NCBI GenBank assembly: GCA_033297205.1
Contig: MU859062.1
Coordinates: 310,001 to 374,000, forward strand
Direction of reading: 5' to 3'
Source of the DNA: Pseudoneurospora amorphoporcata
Lineage: Eukaryota > Ascomycota > Sordariomycetes > Sordariales > Sordariaceae
Length of the DNA: 64,000 nucleotides
Position 1 is the stretch's first letter, and each line of letters opens with the position of its first letter. Of this stretch, positions 38,258-50,132 are shown piece by piece. Below the pieces are notes generated by a model. It was not told the origin of the DNA, made no database searches, and saw nothing but the letters and a program-made list of their open reading frames with translations. The position numbers and the translations under genes were made by a program.

Positions 38258-39400
38258 TTACAACATCCCCTTGTTAACTTCATCCTTCCTCTCCTCCCAG
38301 AGCGTCTTACCCGTGCATGAACACACCGTCTTATCATTATCCCACACGCCCGCGCTCCTCGCAATGACACCCACCACCGTATTCTCATCATTCTCCAACG
38401 CGCCCCCCTTGCTCTCATCCACCGACAGAGGCGCCACAGCAAACGCATGCCCAATCACCTCCCAGATCTGGAACGGATGACTCAAGAACACGCTCCCGTG
38501 TCCATTCTTGTTGATCTCCACCGTCCCCAACACGCCGCGCGGGGCAGTTGGGTCAGAAACATGCGCCTTGGTGTCGGCAGTCAGCGTGGCAGTGCCGGAC
38601 CACACAGGTCCCGCAGACTCAACGCCCCGTGCGAGGTCGCCGAACTCGCGGATCGTGGCGCGGTAAGTACCCGGCGCGATGCCACGCAGCGTGAGGTCGA
38701 CGAGCGTAGTCGAGTCGTTCACCTGCACCATGCGCGCCAGGCCGCGAACCATGCGGTCGGAGGCGCCCGGGGCGGGCGTGATGGCGTCCAGGGTGGGCTT
38801 GTGGTAGGTCTCGAGGATGCTGACGGCCGCACCGTTGGAGGTGCCGGAGCCCCGCAGGATGGCGTCGCGGCCTGTCGTCTGGATGGTGTCGACGATGGCG
38901 GAGGGCGCGGCCGTGCCTTCTATCGTGAGAAGCTGGTCCTTGAGGTTGGCTTCTACTTTTGTGATGCCGGGGAGCTTGTAGAGCGCGCTGGAGACATTGT
39001 CGACGCAGCTTTGGCAGTGCATGGGCACGGCGAAGAGGGTCTGTTTCACTGGTTAGTATAACATGTTTCTGACTTTGATTCATATGAGACGAGTGGCGTA
39101 TATGAGACAGGCTTGGACCCTTCATTTGAAGTGATGGTGTCGGACTGAGACCTATAGGTAGGGATCTCATGTTGACAGATCAGTAATGGAAGGAAATAAA
39201 CAAACCTGGAAAGGGGTGGTAATGGACGCCATGTTGCTTGCTGACTTCGGAGGTGATAACTTGGGAGGAACCGGGGAGGATGACTGTGACTGAAAATAAT
39301 TCCTTTGTTGCTGTCGTTGTTGCCAAAGGTATGCGCCTCCAAAACCTGCTAAAGCCAAACTAGAGATACTTATTATATGTCTGGCAGTGTAATGTGGCAT
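38258..39400 (-). CDS. ccs1: Copper chaperone for Cu/Zn superoxide dismutase (CCS)
   Basis: Loads copper and forms the disulfide in SOD1, in cytosol and mitochondrial intermembrane space. Exons 39206-39400 and 38258-39040 are joined across a 165-nt intron, giving 325 residues from the first ATG. Domain I is the ATX1-like fold with metal site MHCQSC (Cys74 and Cys77). Domain II is SOD1-like (about 150-290), and domain III ends with CSC (Cys305 and Cys307), the copper-transfer motif. The family normally begins close to TPFQTLFAVPMHC. Here a second in-frame ATG at 39232 (Met57, MASITTPFQ) fits that start. The upstream ATG at 39400 adds 56 residues with a hydrophobic helix (IISISSLALAGFGGAYLW) followed by a basic Gln/Arg stretch, like a mitochondrial targeting or anchor sequence. 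Both products are plausible. Confidence 0.92.
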
Positions 39401-40366
39401 CGGTTTTCAAAGCACTAAGAGGAAGCGTAGGCAATATGAGGACAGTATAAGAGGTGGTGGTGTGAGAGCAACACCAACAAGAGATGGATGGATTTGTATA
39501 GAAAGCGATGGAGGAGAGAGCCCCACGTGCGGCAAAGGAGGGGATGACTTAAAATACAACGACGTTTTGACTCCGATCTACGGATCCCTAAAAAGCCGGG
39601 GGCAAATGCGACTTTCTAGGTGAGATCTCTCACTACTTCTTGACAAGTGCTGGGGAGTCACCTCACTGGAGTGCGAAATGTCGTTTTCCCATGAGTGATC
39701 ACTGAAGACGGGAGGAGATATCGGCCTGCCAGAATGTTGATTTCAAAGCGACGGCACCTTACCCGGGACCACTTTTTGCGGGCGGCCAACTGGAGCTCCG
39801 CTGTGTCCGGTTCCTCGGTCGGCCTAAGCCGGGGCAATCCTGCTCCCGGGGAAGGAAGAGCAAGCATTGGCACACTGGAACATCAGTGAAAGAGAGCTCC
39901 AAGTGCGCACAGTTGGTATTTGTTAGTGTGTTCTCCAATTGCTCACCAAGACTTGCAGACCACCGTAGCCACACCGCCAACTGCCAGCGGGCCGTCGTAC
40001 CCCAATCGCAAGTTGGAAATTTTCCGGCAAAGAAAAGTGATCGCAGCTTTGGACTTGGCAGGCTCTGCTGCCCTTTCTGGAGGAGCGAGCTCCATTCTGC
40101 TTCCCGGACCACATTTGATACCCGTTCGCCGCGACAGCCCCGGACTTCCTCGCGCCCGCCGAACCCGCCGCTTCGAACACTCCGGAGCCCGCCCGATCCC
40201 GTGTCATTCAATTGACCCGGACGACAACACATAGAGGTTCACTTACCACCAGTCGATGAGGGACTCGTTCCCACTGGTTCTTACACCACCTGCTTTATCC
40301 ACCTTAATCCTCTTTTAAACACCATCCATATACGCCCTACATCACCAACCTCGCAACACCGTCAAG
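39401..40366. promoter_or_regulatory. Divergent promoter region of ccs1 and the uL13m gene
   Basis: A 966-bp region between two divergent starts. It should contain both promoters. GC-rich segments flank a short AT-rich patch at about 39540-39580. No specific site is claimed. Confidence 0.4.
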
Positions 40367-41056
40367 ATGTCGCAAACATTCGGAGCTGTAGGTTTCCCCT
40401 GTTTAGACAGACCCAAATGTCCCACCGTGTTCTGTTCTCGTCTTCACCACCTTAACACCTGCCCCCCCTCCCTTCCCATCACCACCCATGACTAACCACC
40501 ACCATCTTGCGACAAACATAAATAGACCCGACTAGCCTACTCCCGTGTCTGGCACCACATCTCCGCCGTCACCCCTCATCCCACGCTCTCGACCATCAAG
40601 GCCCCCGTCGAGGACATCACCCCGCCTTCTCTCGGCCGTCTGGCCTCGCGCATCGCCACCATCCTGATGGGCAAGCACAAGCCGATCTGGGACCCTTCGA
40701 CCGACTGCGGCGACTACGTAGTCGTGACCAACTGCGCGGGCTTGTACACGACGGGCCACAAGAAGTGGCGCAAGACGTACTACCGCCACAACACGCGTCC
40801 CGGTTCGCTGCAGGCCATCACCATGGACGCGCTGATGGAGAAGCACGGCGGCGCCGAGGTGCTGCGCAAGGCCGTCAGCGGCATGCTGCCCAAGAACAGG
40901 CTGCGCGACAAGAGGCTGGCGAGGCTCAAGGCGTTTGAGGGCGATGCGCATCCGTACAAGGAGAACCTGGTGCGGTTTGGCGGCAAGGTCGTGGGCGCTC
41001 CCGGGTGGGAGGAGGCTGTCAAGGCTATCAGGGAGGCGGATATGAAGAGGATATGA
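40367..41056 (+). CDS. mrpl23: Mitochondrial ribosomal protein uL13m (MRPL23)
   Basis: Large-subunit protein of the mitochondrial ribosome. Exons 40367-40387 (MSQTFGA, 21 nt) and 40526-41056 are joined across a 138-nt intron (GTAGGT donor, ATAG acceptor), giving 183 residues. The uL13 core is clear: LGRLASRIATILMGKHKP at about 45-62, then the DCGDYVVVTNC segment, GHKKWRKTYYRH, MDALMEKHGGAEVLRKAVSG and MLPKNRLRDKRLARLKAFEG. It is close to bacterial L13 in length plus a short N-terminal extension that probably also serves import. The very short first exon makes a start inside exon 2 (Met at 40667) a likely misannotation. Confidence 0.93.
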
Positions 41057-41927
41057 AGAAGGACCCATAAGGGACGAGGTTGGGTTGTGCAAGGTGTGAA
41101 TTGAAGGGTTTGAAGACACTGGGGCTGACTGCTGGCTATCCATCTACTCGTGAAGGGGTGTGTCAGACGAACGGACGGGAGAGAAAGAGATGTAGGGACC
41201 AATCTACATCGAGCCGTACGAACCATCCGTCTCGTCGACGAGGATCGAGGACCGAGGACTACGTCAACTGTGAGGAAGATGGTAGGGACAACGACCGGCT
41301 GGAGCGAGACATCTCATCTCGTTCAATGTTGTTGCTTCAGTTGAATGACCCTTAAAACTAGGGGTGTCATTAACGGGCTATGCCGCCAGTGCCAGTCTGT
41401 ATATTACATGGGAAGCCGGCCCATAACTGTATTTCCGCACTGGATCGTGTATAAACTTGGGTTAGAAAAAGAAGGGCTTCTCATTTGTACAAACACATCA
41501 CTCAACAAGATACCATCCGTGATTACGACTCGAGAGAGCAGTTTGCCGGACTCTGTTCAATATTTGCGAAAACACAGGGCGGAGAACCTACCCATGTATA
41601 TGCCTATACATACAGCTCAAAACCAAGACGTACGTACATTCGCATGGTGTTCCAGCCATGCAGCTAGCAGCGCTGCTCAGAAATTTACTTGTTCATAAAG
41701 GGAAGTTTATTTGGTTACCCCTGAAAATCAGCGCCAGTAAAGATGTACATATGTAGCATTGTATCAACAAGATCTCTTTCCACCTTTATCAAGCGTACGC
41801 CTGCCCACCAGCCAACCAGCCCCTCGCGACGGTGAGGGGAAAATTCAAGAAACATGGTGATATCATGAAGAAGAGAGAGAAAGAAGAAGTGAACGTGCGA
41901 CCTTTTCAAAAACAAAGTCCAACAGTC
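41057..41927. other. Convergent 3' intergenic region
   Basis: 871 bp between the stops of the uL13m gene and uricase. Only small random frames are present. Confidence 0.5.
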
Positions 41928-42899
41928 TTACGAGCGAGAGACCTCGCACTTGATGAGACCGTTGGGACCGGACTGGGGAGCAAACACCTCGGCGTCCTTG
42001 CCGGTGTTCTGGAGGCCCTTGTGCCAGCTGAGGTCTGTTTTTTTCCCCGGGTTGTTAGTATGCCTGTCTGTCTGTATATCTTGAAAAGTGAAGAGAGGTA
42101 GGGCTGCCAAATACTCACCAACTTCAAAGTAGTGCTTGTTGGGCAGCGAATAGTTGGTCTTGTCCGCCTCGGGCACCGCATCCAAGATCTGCTCGCACAT
42201 CTTGTACATGGTGTTCTGGACCGACGCCGACTCGTCCTCGGCAAACGTCTTGAGCGTGATGTTGCGGGCCGCCTCCCACGCAGCGTCAAAGCGCTCGACG
42301 CCCTCCTGCACGGCCGCCAGGTTGGCGAACTTCTTCCAGGTCCAGCCGGCGTCCACGTCGGTCGAAAGGATGCGGTCCCACGTCTCCTTGAGGGTGGTGA
42401 ACTCGTCACGGACGAAGCCGTGGAAGGCGGAGCCGGTGCTCTTGAGCACCTGGAGGCCGACGATGCCGCTCTTGATGGCGATGCCGTCCCGCGTGACCGT
42501 GGCCTCGACGTTGCGGGTCTCCTGGCCGTCGCGCAGGAAGCTGTGGGGGTGGGGCTGGCCGTCGATGACCATGCGCGTCCAGCGGTGGACCGTCACGTCG
42601 ATGTGGGCGGCGGTGATGTGGGCGTACTTGTCGAGGAAGTGCTGGCCCAGGATGCTGGCGTACAGCTCGGGAGGGTTGACGGGGTGCTCCTTGGCCTTGA
42701 TGTAGATGGTGTTCTTGATGGAGTCGGTAGCGACAACCACGCTGTTATCGGCCTCGGTGTAGGAAGTCTCGATCTGGCCCTCGAGAAGGCAGCAGACAGT
42801 CATCTCGGTGACCGACTGCTGGCCGGTCTTCTCATCCTTGTGGACCTTGTAGACGCGGACATTGTCCTTGCCGTAGCGAGCAGCAGAAAGGCGAGCCAT
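41928..42899 (-). CDS. Urate oxidase (uricase)
   Basis: Oxidises urate to 5-hydroxyisourate with release of hydrogen peroxide; purine catabolism, normally peroxisomal. Exons 42119-42899 and 41928-42034 are joined across an 84-nt intron that is a multiple of three with no stop, so the unspliced frame reads through. Splicing gives FEVDLSWHKGLQNTG and 295 residues. Family signatures: ARYGKDNVRVYKV near the start, the ATDSIKNTIY segment with the catalytic Thr (about 58-67), and the PHPHSFLRDG, TRDGIAIKSGIVGLQVLKST and KHYFEV segments. The start at 42899 (MARLSAARYGKDN) is preferred; an in-frame ATG at 42941 would add 14 residues. The C-terminus is CEVSRS, not a standard SKL-type peroxisomal signal. 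A GTAAGA sequence begins right at the last Ser codon and might be a donor for a further short exon, but I found no acceptor giving SKL nearby. Confidence 0.92.
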   Translation of the reverse strand: MARLSAARYGKDNVRVYKVHKDEKTGQQSVTEMTVCCLLEGQIETSYTEADNSVVVATDSIKNTIYIKAKEHPVNPPELYASILGQHFLDKYAHITAAHIDVTVHRWTRMVIDGQPHPHSFLRDGQETRNVEATVTRDGIAIKSGIVGLQVLKSTGSAFHGFVRDEFTTLKETWDRILSTDVDAGWTWKKFANLAAVQEGVERFDAAWEAARNITLKTFAEDESASVQNTMYKMCEQILDAVPEADKTNYSLPNKHYFEVGEYLAALPLFTFQDIQTDRHTNNPGKKTDLSWHKGLQNTGKDAEVFAPQSGPNGLIKCEVSRS

Positions 42900-45435
42900 G
42901 GTGTCGTTGACCGTGGTGCTTTTTGGCCTATGTGGAAGCATATAGTCTGGAGAGGGGTTCTCGGCTCGGGATTGAGGAGAACGCTGCGGCGATCAAGAGA
43001 TCCGGGAATAGAAAGGAAGAACCCTTTGAGAATATGGAATGGCGTCAAGCTGTGAGAGGAACTTGGGGCAAGCAAGTTAAGCTTACGCAGCGATGTGGAT
43101 ATCGACTCTGTAGCTGACGAGTAGCTGGAAGATAGAGAAACGGGGCAAAGAACAAAGAGAGATCTTCACTTTGAAACTGAGTCGGAGCTTTGAACAGTTT
43201 TATATCAAACTTCGAAGCTTCGTCTGTCTGAGAGTGTCAATCGCAGATAGGCGACTTCCCCCTTCCCACCTGCTCAGCTTGTACCTACCTCATCGGCCTC
43301 TCTTGACCGAGCGTTGCATGTGTTTGATAACGCAGCTTGGTAACTGTGAATAACGTCCGATAACGAAATGGGCACAAGGACATGTCGGAATGCGCCTTGG
43401 AGCGGCTTCCGTCCCGTGCCCATGTCCGGGAAGACAAGACGTTCCCATGGCGGTTCCTGGCGGCCCTTCCAGATGGATGTGTTGGTTTGACGGCAGGGAA
43501 CGGTTGGCTTGCCCTCCAGTTGTTTGTGGGGAATATCAAGTAACGTCGAGCTCCTCAGATGGGGTGGACCCTTCGGAATCCGCCGAATGCCACGGGATTT
43601 CCAACCCAGAAGGCTGACGGCCGCTACGAACCTACGGCCCCAGCCCCCAAGGGGCACTTCCGTTCCATTTGGACCCCTCTCGGCGCCGCCCAGGGCAGTT
43701 TGCCGTTGTCGTCTGGTGGTGGATTTTATTCTAGAAGGCAGAATTCCCGTCATTGCTAACGACTTTCACATTGAATTCAACTTCTCCGGTCTTGCCGTCA
43801 CACCAACGGCCAGAACTCCTATACATGAGATTACGTACTTTTGCTCGCAACCGGATCCAAGAGGAACACCCGTGGAGATTGTTTTGTGTTCCCGTTTAAT
43901 ATAACCAGAGGGGCTGCACGGCGTTGAAAGGCTGCGGGGTCGGACCGCCGCAACGCCACAGACGGAGACTCGATTGGCATCGTACGACCCGAGCAAGTTT
44001 TCCATCTGCTTGCTGTCAGCAACATCTCCGTATCTAGGTAGCGAGGGCTCTTATCAGAACTTCTTATCGCTTACATGTCCATGACCTGCTCTTTTGGATC
44101 CGATACTCTTGTGTCAGATTTCTTCCACAATACGGGATGATCTTCAGCGGATGAACACCGTTTGGTAGTAGAGGCTGGTTGAAAAACCCATACATGAAAT
44201 AGACTATAGAGGAAAGATGGTATATGTGTTCATGCTCGTATCAAATGTGGATGAGCTACCAAGAATCGACTGTACAACTTCGCTACTTGATGCGATCTAT
44301 CATTTATTTACCTTTGGATGAAATCTTCACCTTGCTATATACTGACCAAAGCCATTCCTCGAACCTTTCAGGTCTCCTTGGCCCGTTCTTAACGTCGGAT
44401 TTCTGTTTGTTCATAGAGTGAGTGGATGGACGCAGCTTGTGCACTTTCACCTCCTCATGGCCTGTCCTCTCTTTCAGGAGAATGGGATCCGAAGGGGCAA
44501 ACGCATACCTAACCCTGAGACCACCTAGTCGAATAGCAATGCTTTGGACGTCCAGGCACCAGAGCCAAAACATAGCACGAGGAATAATGAAGGATGGGAC
44601 AATCAGGGCAAGACATCGCCAAAATATACAAGACTTTTTCCAGCAAGCTGGAACGGAAGGTTTCATGGAATGTAGAAAGAGAACAAAGAGGAAGCCCAAG
44701 TGTAAACACCCCTTTTGGGTTGACAGGTCTAGCCAGCCAGGGTCTGTCAGGGTTATAGGTGTGGAAACTGGGCTGAGTGGGGGCTGAACTGTTAAAGTGG
44801 GATCCATCTCCAGGTCCAGTGCACCGACCAGGGAGGGCACCTTCCATTGCCCTGACCGAACATCCAAGGACATTGCAAATGACGGCGGTGCCCCCGTTCC
44901 AGTGATTCCGCTGTGTACCTCTACAGCAGCATTACAGTATCATATCCCGAAAGGTACCTTTGGTACAGCCATCATACCCAAACCGACCACAACCAACAGT
45001 TTGCTAGACGACGCCAGCACATCCCGACGACGGGAGGCGCATGCGACCCCGCTCATCTACTAGAAATCGCATCCCTCCAGTACCTCTAACGATCCGTTGG
45101 CAACTTGGGAGAAGCAACAAGCTGCAATTGTCCGCCAGCATGAGAGACGCGGAATAGCAAACCGACAGCCTGCCTCCAACATAACCCGCGGAGACCGAGA
45201 CAAGAAGACCTGATCGACTACGAGAGCGACAAGCCGAAATACCAAGCAGCCCTCTCCGGCCGGCGCCCCAGGTGGTCACCAACCCACAACTCCCCGTCGA
45301 GAACGCCCGCCGGGAATCGATGCGCCACAGGATACATAGGGCTCCCCCTCGACTGGCGAATCCGAGTGTGAATCCGAATCGAATGCCTGTGACGATAGCG
45401 AGCCCGGAAGCGGAAGCGTCCTGCGTGGAGGACAA
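42900..45435. other. Divergent intergenic region upstream of uricase and Rictor
   Basis: A 2.5-kb region with no defensible gene. A minus frame at 44304-44873 (189 codons) and a plus frame at 43509-43904 have no family features. The Rictor frame is open 32 codons upstream of its ATG to a stop at 45337-45339, right after a possible ATAG acceptor. An upstream coding exon cannot be excluded. Confidence 0.45.
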
Positions 45436-48400
45436 ATGGCTGGGCCATCCACCATGTTGAGCGCATCAGCGAACCCCCAGAACGCCAGATCCTACTCGTC
45501 GCAACAGCCCGGAACCTCGCAGACTTCCCGAGTGAGCTTCGATCGCGATGGCTTGCAACCACCGGGCCCCGCCCAGCCCCAGAATGGCGGTCGGAACCTC
45601 GCCGCGTCCGCTGTGAGCTTTGCTCCGCGCGGTACCGCTCTCAACCCGTCGCCCATGCCAGGCAGCTTCAGTTCCGACCTGCGAAGCCAGCTGAACCTCT
45701 CCCGGGCTGGGTCTCGCGCCGACATATATTCCCTCGAGAAGCTGGACGAGTATGTGGACGACACGCACGACCAGCCCCTGTCGCAGTTACGGGAGGAGTT
45801 GAACCGCGAGATGAAGATCAAGGAGGGAAGCGAGAACATGCTGGAAGCTCTGAATACCAAAAAGCCAAAGCAGGCCAAGGAACAGCGAGCGAGGATCGAG
45901 GCCGAGCTGAACTCGTCCACTCAGAAGATCAAGGAGTTGCGTCGCAAAATCACTGCTGCCCAGACCACCAAAGCAACACCAACCACTCCCGTCAGATCCA
46001 GAACCACTGCCTTTCTTCAGGACTCGAATGGTATGCGCTCCCCGCCAAGTGCTTCAAGGAGCGGCGCCGGTTCCGATTTTGACGAGCCGACCGAGTCACC
46101 CACATACGCCCTCACCGAGCTTCTCCAGGCCCTCGAGGTCGATGGCATGACCCCGGACTACTATGTTTCCAGGGCAAACAGCTTGGTCGATCTGTTCAAG
46201 CGTCATCCAACTCTCAAATACGACTTGGTGTGGTCCATTTTTGGCCTTCGCATGCAGGTCATGCTGATGAGCGAAAGTCGCGAAGTCGTTGCTGCGGGCT
46301 ACAGGATGATACGATACGCCATCTCTGATCTAGCGTCTCTCAGAAGAATTCGTGCCCTGAATACGGATTACCTGGTTACATGGTGCGTTCACTTCTGTCA
46401 GTGTCCATCTCGGTCGAAAACTAACCAAATTACTCCAGGTCCTTGATCAAAGACCGTAAATCGGACGTCGAGCGTGAGCAGGCTCTCAAGTTTGTTCGCG
46501 CCTTTCTCGATGTCAAAGACGGCGTTAAGGAGATCTCGAGAGCAGTCGTCCGAACCATCGCCGCGATAGCTGAGGAGCCTGAGGAGCGGCTACGGTCAAT
46601 CTGCATAGAGACTTTGGCCGAGGTTCTGATCCGCGATCCTGCCCTGCTAATATCTGCTGGAGGACTGGCGCCACTGCGCGACGTCTTGGCTGATGGATCA
46701 TACAAAGCCTCGGAGAGTTTGACAAGTGCTTTCCTCTACCTCTTGGATGCGCCACAACGACGCAAATATCTTTGCGCCGGAAACGAGTTGGAAATCCTCT
46801 TCACCGCGTTCACCGATGATCTCTCAACCAACGAGCGTATTCTGAAACAGAACTCTAGGGCCGTTGCATCGGCACTCAAGACATGGTCTGGGCTGATGAC
46901 CTTGTCCATGTACAACTTCCGTGCCATCAAGTCCATGATTCACAGCATGGTCGTGAACACCGGACCAATACGAGATACAATCCTCGATCTTCTCTACTTG
47001 TTGTTTCGTATCAAGTCCCCGGCGTGGGCCACCTCCTTTTTGGCCGGCAGGCGACTCACCACTTATGGCAGAGTTACAAATCTCAGGTCTACGTCCACTA
47101 AAGGATCACATGGCGACTTTGATGATGACGGTGGTGAGCAGAACTTTGCCGAGCACTATACGGCACTGTTGCTGGCCATCTTCGTCAAGTCTGGGGTGGT
47201 ACAAGGCCTCCTGAGGCTCACCCAGGACCTTGAAAACCCGCCTGTCAAGCGGAAGGCGACTCTCCTCATAGGAGAGATTCTCAAGCTCGCAAGCCGCCTT
47301 CTCCCACCGTCTTTGAGTAGTGGTCTGCAGATGCTGCCAGAACTGTTCAGCGCTGCCGCCAATCTTAAAGACGAGAACCATTTCATCGCTACCGGAGTAG
47401 TATACCAAATAAGCAGCGTCAGCAAGACGCTCTACAGATCATCGCCAACAACATACACGCCTTCAGTGATACCATCGAGCAACTCGTTGGATTTGGGGAT
47501 ACTTGATGACCATCCCAAAAGCACCACAGCCATCACATTTGATGATGCAACATTCCGACAACTACTCGTTGATTCACACGTCTTAAGCAGCTCCAACTAT
47601 GCCAAATGGAACTGGGACATAATACTGAGAGTAATTGAAGGGCCCCTCACAAGCGGAAAGCGGCTCGAAGAGGCCATTAAGGCATCCAAATTCATAAAGC
47701 GTATCATGAGCTTTTACCGCCCGTTCAAATACCGGTTCTCGGAGGTGAAGAGCACAAGAAACACGCAAAAGTACGTCAGAGTGGGATGCTCTCTCATGCA
47801 CACTCTGTTACAAAGCCCCGAGGGCTGCAAATATCTCTCCGATAACAAACTCCTCAGGCAGATTGCCGAATGTCTGGCACAATGTGACCCAACAAGCGGG
47901 TTAACAGCACAATACCCAATGTTCGCTCGGGATCGTCTCACAGATACTTTGTGCGGAGGGTACTTCCCCATGCTCGGCATCCTTACCGGGGACCAGAAGG
48001 GTATTCAGATGCTCGATAGGTGGCGTATCTTCAACATGATGTATCGCATTATTGATCTCAAGCAACGCCCCGACATCATCAAGCTGATGCTGGCAAACTT
48101 CGACTACTCTCTACACGGGCACCCACGAGTGCTTCTTTCCAAGTCCCTGACGGCCGGAACGAAGGATATCCGGATCGACGCAACAAATGCCTTGCGCAAG
48201 TATGCCACACGACCAAGGATATCAACACATGGCCAGGAACCAAGTGACTCCAAATGGGCCATTCAGCTCCTGGTAACGCAGCTGTACGACCCAGAAATCG
48301 AAGTCTGTGCCACAGCTGTGAAGATTCTCGAGAAGGCCTGTAACACCAAGAACAATCTTGAGTACATCGTCGAGTGTCGACCAGCGTTAGATCATCTAGG

Positions 48401-50132
48401 AGAGATAGGAGCTCCCCTTCTATTGCGCTTTCTGTCGACCTCGATTGGCTACCACTATCTTGACGGCCTAGACTACATCAGCAACGAGATGGATGACTGG
48501 TTTCTTGGCCGCAATGATTCATACGTCAGCGTCATCGAGGCCAGCCTTGCCCGTTCCTTCCTAGAACACCAAGACGACCACACCAACCGCATCAGCGTCT
48601 TCGATGACGAACAAGAAATTGAGGCGGACAGTCACGTCCCTCCTCATTTCTACCGCGAGCTCACTCGAACACAAGAAGGCTGCAAGCTTTTGAGAGAAAA
48701 GGGTCACTTTGACGAATTTGCGGCCACGATCCGCGAGTACGGGATGCAGTCAGATGATCCAGAGATGATCGTCAAGGTCAAGGGATGTCTATGGGCGGTA
48801 GGCAATGTCGGTTCCATGGAACTCGGCGCGCCATTCCTCGAGTCTTGCGACGTCGTCGAACAGATTGTCAACATTGCCCAGAACCACGAGGTCATGAGTC
48901 TTCGCGGCACGGCCTTTTTCGTCCTTGGTCTAATATCCCGTTCCGTCCACGGCCTAGAGATCCTCCTTGAAAACGGCTGGGATGCCAACACCAACGTCCT
49001 CGGTAACTCGCTCGGCTTCTGCATCCCCACTGACCTCTCCAAACTCTTCCCTCTCAAACCATGGCAATACGTTCCCGTAACGGCCATCCAGCTACCCGAC
49101 AGCCAAAAGACGGAAACCACCAAGCTTCCCGCCATCCCCTCCCGCCCGCGCTCACAGAGCTTGATCAACGCCATCAAGGAAGAAGAAGAGGAGAAGCAAA
49201 AGGCGGCGGCGGCGGTAGTTGCGACGCAAATCAGCTCCAAACCCGACAACAGCACCGCCACCCAGTCAGCAGCAGGCAACAACGTTCTACCACTAGGTGC
49301 TGAAGATTCGTCGTCGGCAGTGCCCCGGAACGAACTCGATCCGGACCCGACGAACCAGCGCATCCTCGAGCTCATCATCGATCTGGCCAACATGGTGCTC
49401 TACCGCCGCTCGCGCGCCGAGCTCCTGCAGATCAAAGCCACCAAGAAGGCCGCCGGGTTCAAGCAGCCGCAGCTCTTCAGGAAGGTCATGAGTCTGCTCG
49501 AGTGCCACCACTACCGCCTGCCAGATCGGAACATGATTATCGGGTTATTCGACAAGTCTGTGTTGCGAGCGGTCATCTTTGATGAAGACCAGACGACAAG
49601 TGGTGGGGAGAGTGAGATGGATATGGATGAGGATGATGAGGATGAGGATGACGAGGATGAGGACGATGGTGATACGACCATGTCGGCGACGGGGATGGAT
49701 TCCGTGAGGGAAGAGGACGAAGAAGATGAGGTCCAACATGGCCGGCGCCAAGAGGGTCCCGATGATGACAACGGGATGAGGATGAGTGAAGACGAGGAGG
49801 AAGAAGAGGATAAATCATCCCCTCCCGCTCTCAAAGAGCGAGACCTCCACCGTCGAGGTGGCCAGCATGGTCATCTCCACCATGGCGGGCTGGAAGAAGC
49901 GAGAAGGAGATACGCCATGAACCCACCACCTCGTGGTATCAGCGGTAGTCCCGTCGGCAGCAGCAGCAGCGGCCGCGGCGGCGGTGTTGGAAGCTTCGGA
50001 AGTTCAGTGGGTCGTCCAGGCTCCGGTTCAGGCTCGGTGGTGGACGAGCAACTGAGGACAGAGCGACAGAGGAGTATAAGTGACCCGGCGGATTTGGAGA
50101 GGCATTCCATGATCAGGGGGCCCTTTAGGTAA
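45436..50132 (+). CDS. TORC2 subunit Rictor / Ste16 (Ste20, Tsc11 family)
   Basis: Defining scaffold of target-of-rapamycin complex 2, controlling AGC kinases, actin and sphingolipid homeostasis at membranes. Exons 45436-46382 and 46439-50132 are joined across a 56-nt intron (GTGCGT donor, CTAAC branch, CCAG acceptor), restoring NTDYLVTWSLIKDRKSDV and giving 1546 residues. An HR1-like coiled coil lies at about 115-175 (LSQLREELNREMKIKEGSEN, then ELRRKI). The Rictor N-terminal armadillo region follows from about 230 (SPTYALTELLQALEVDGMTP), then the middle domain with RPFKYRFSEVKSTRNTQKYV and the conserved HYLDGLDYISNEMDDWF, and the Rictor V domain with KGCLWAVGNVGSMELGAPFL. The last 200 residues are low complexity: a long Asp/Glu/Met run (about 1372-1400), then Gly/Ser/Arg. 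The length matches fungal Ste16 proteins. Confidence 0.92.

Noticed and set aside
42132..43055. 307-codon plus-strand frame opposite uricase
   Set aside because: It is a Leu/Val/Gly/Asp-rich mirror of the GC-rich uricase exon, without domains. The uricase frame fully explains the region.
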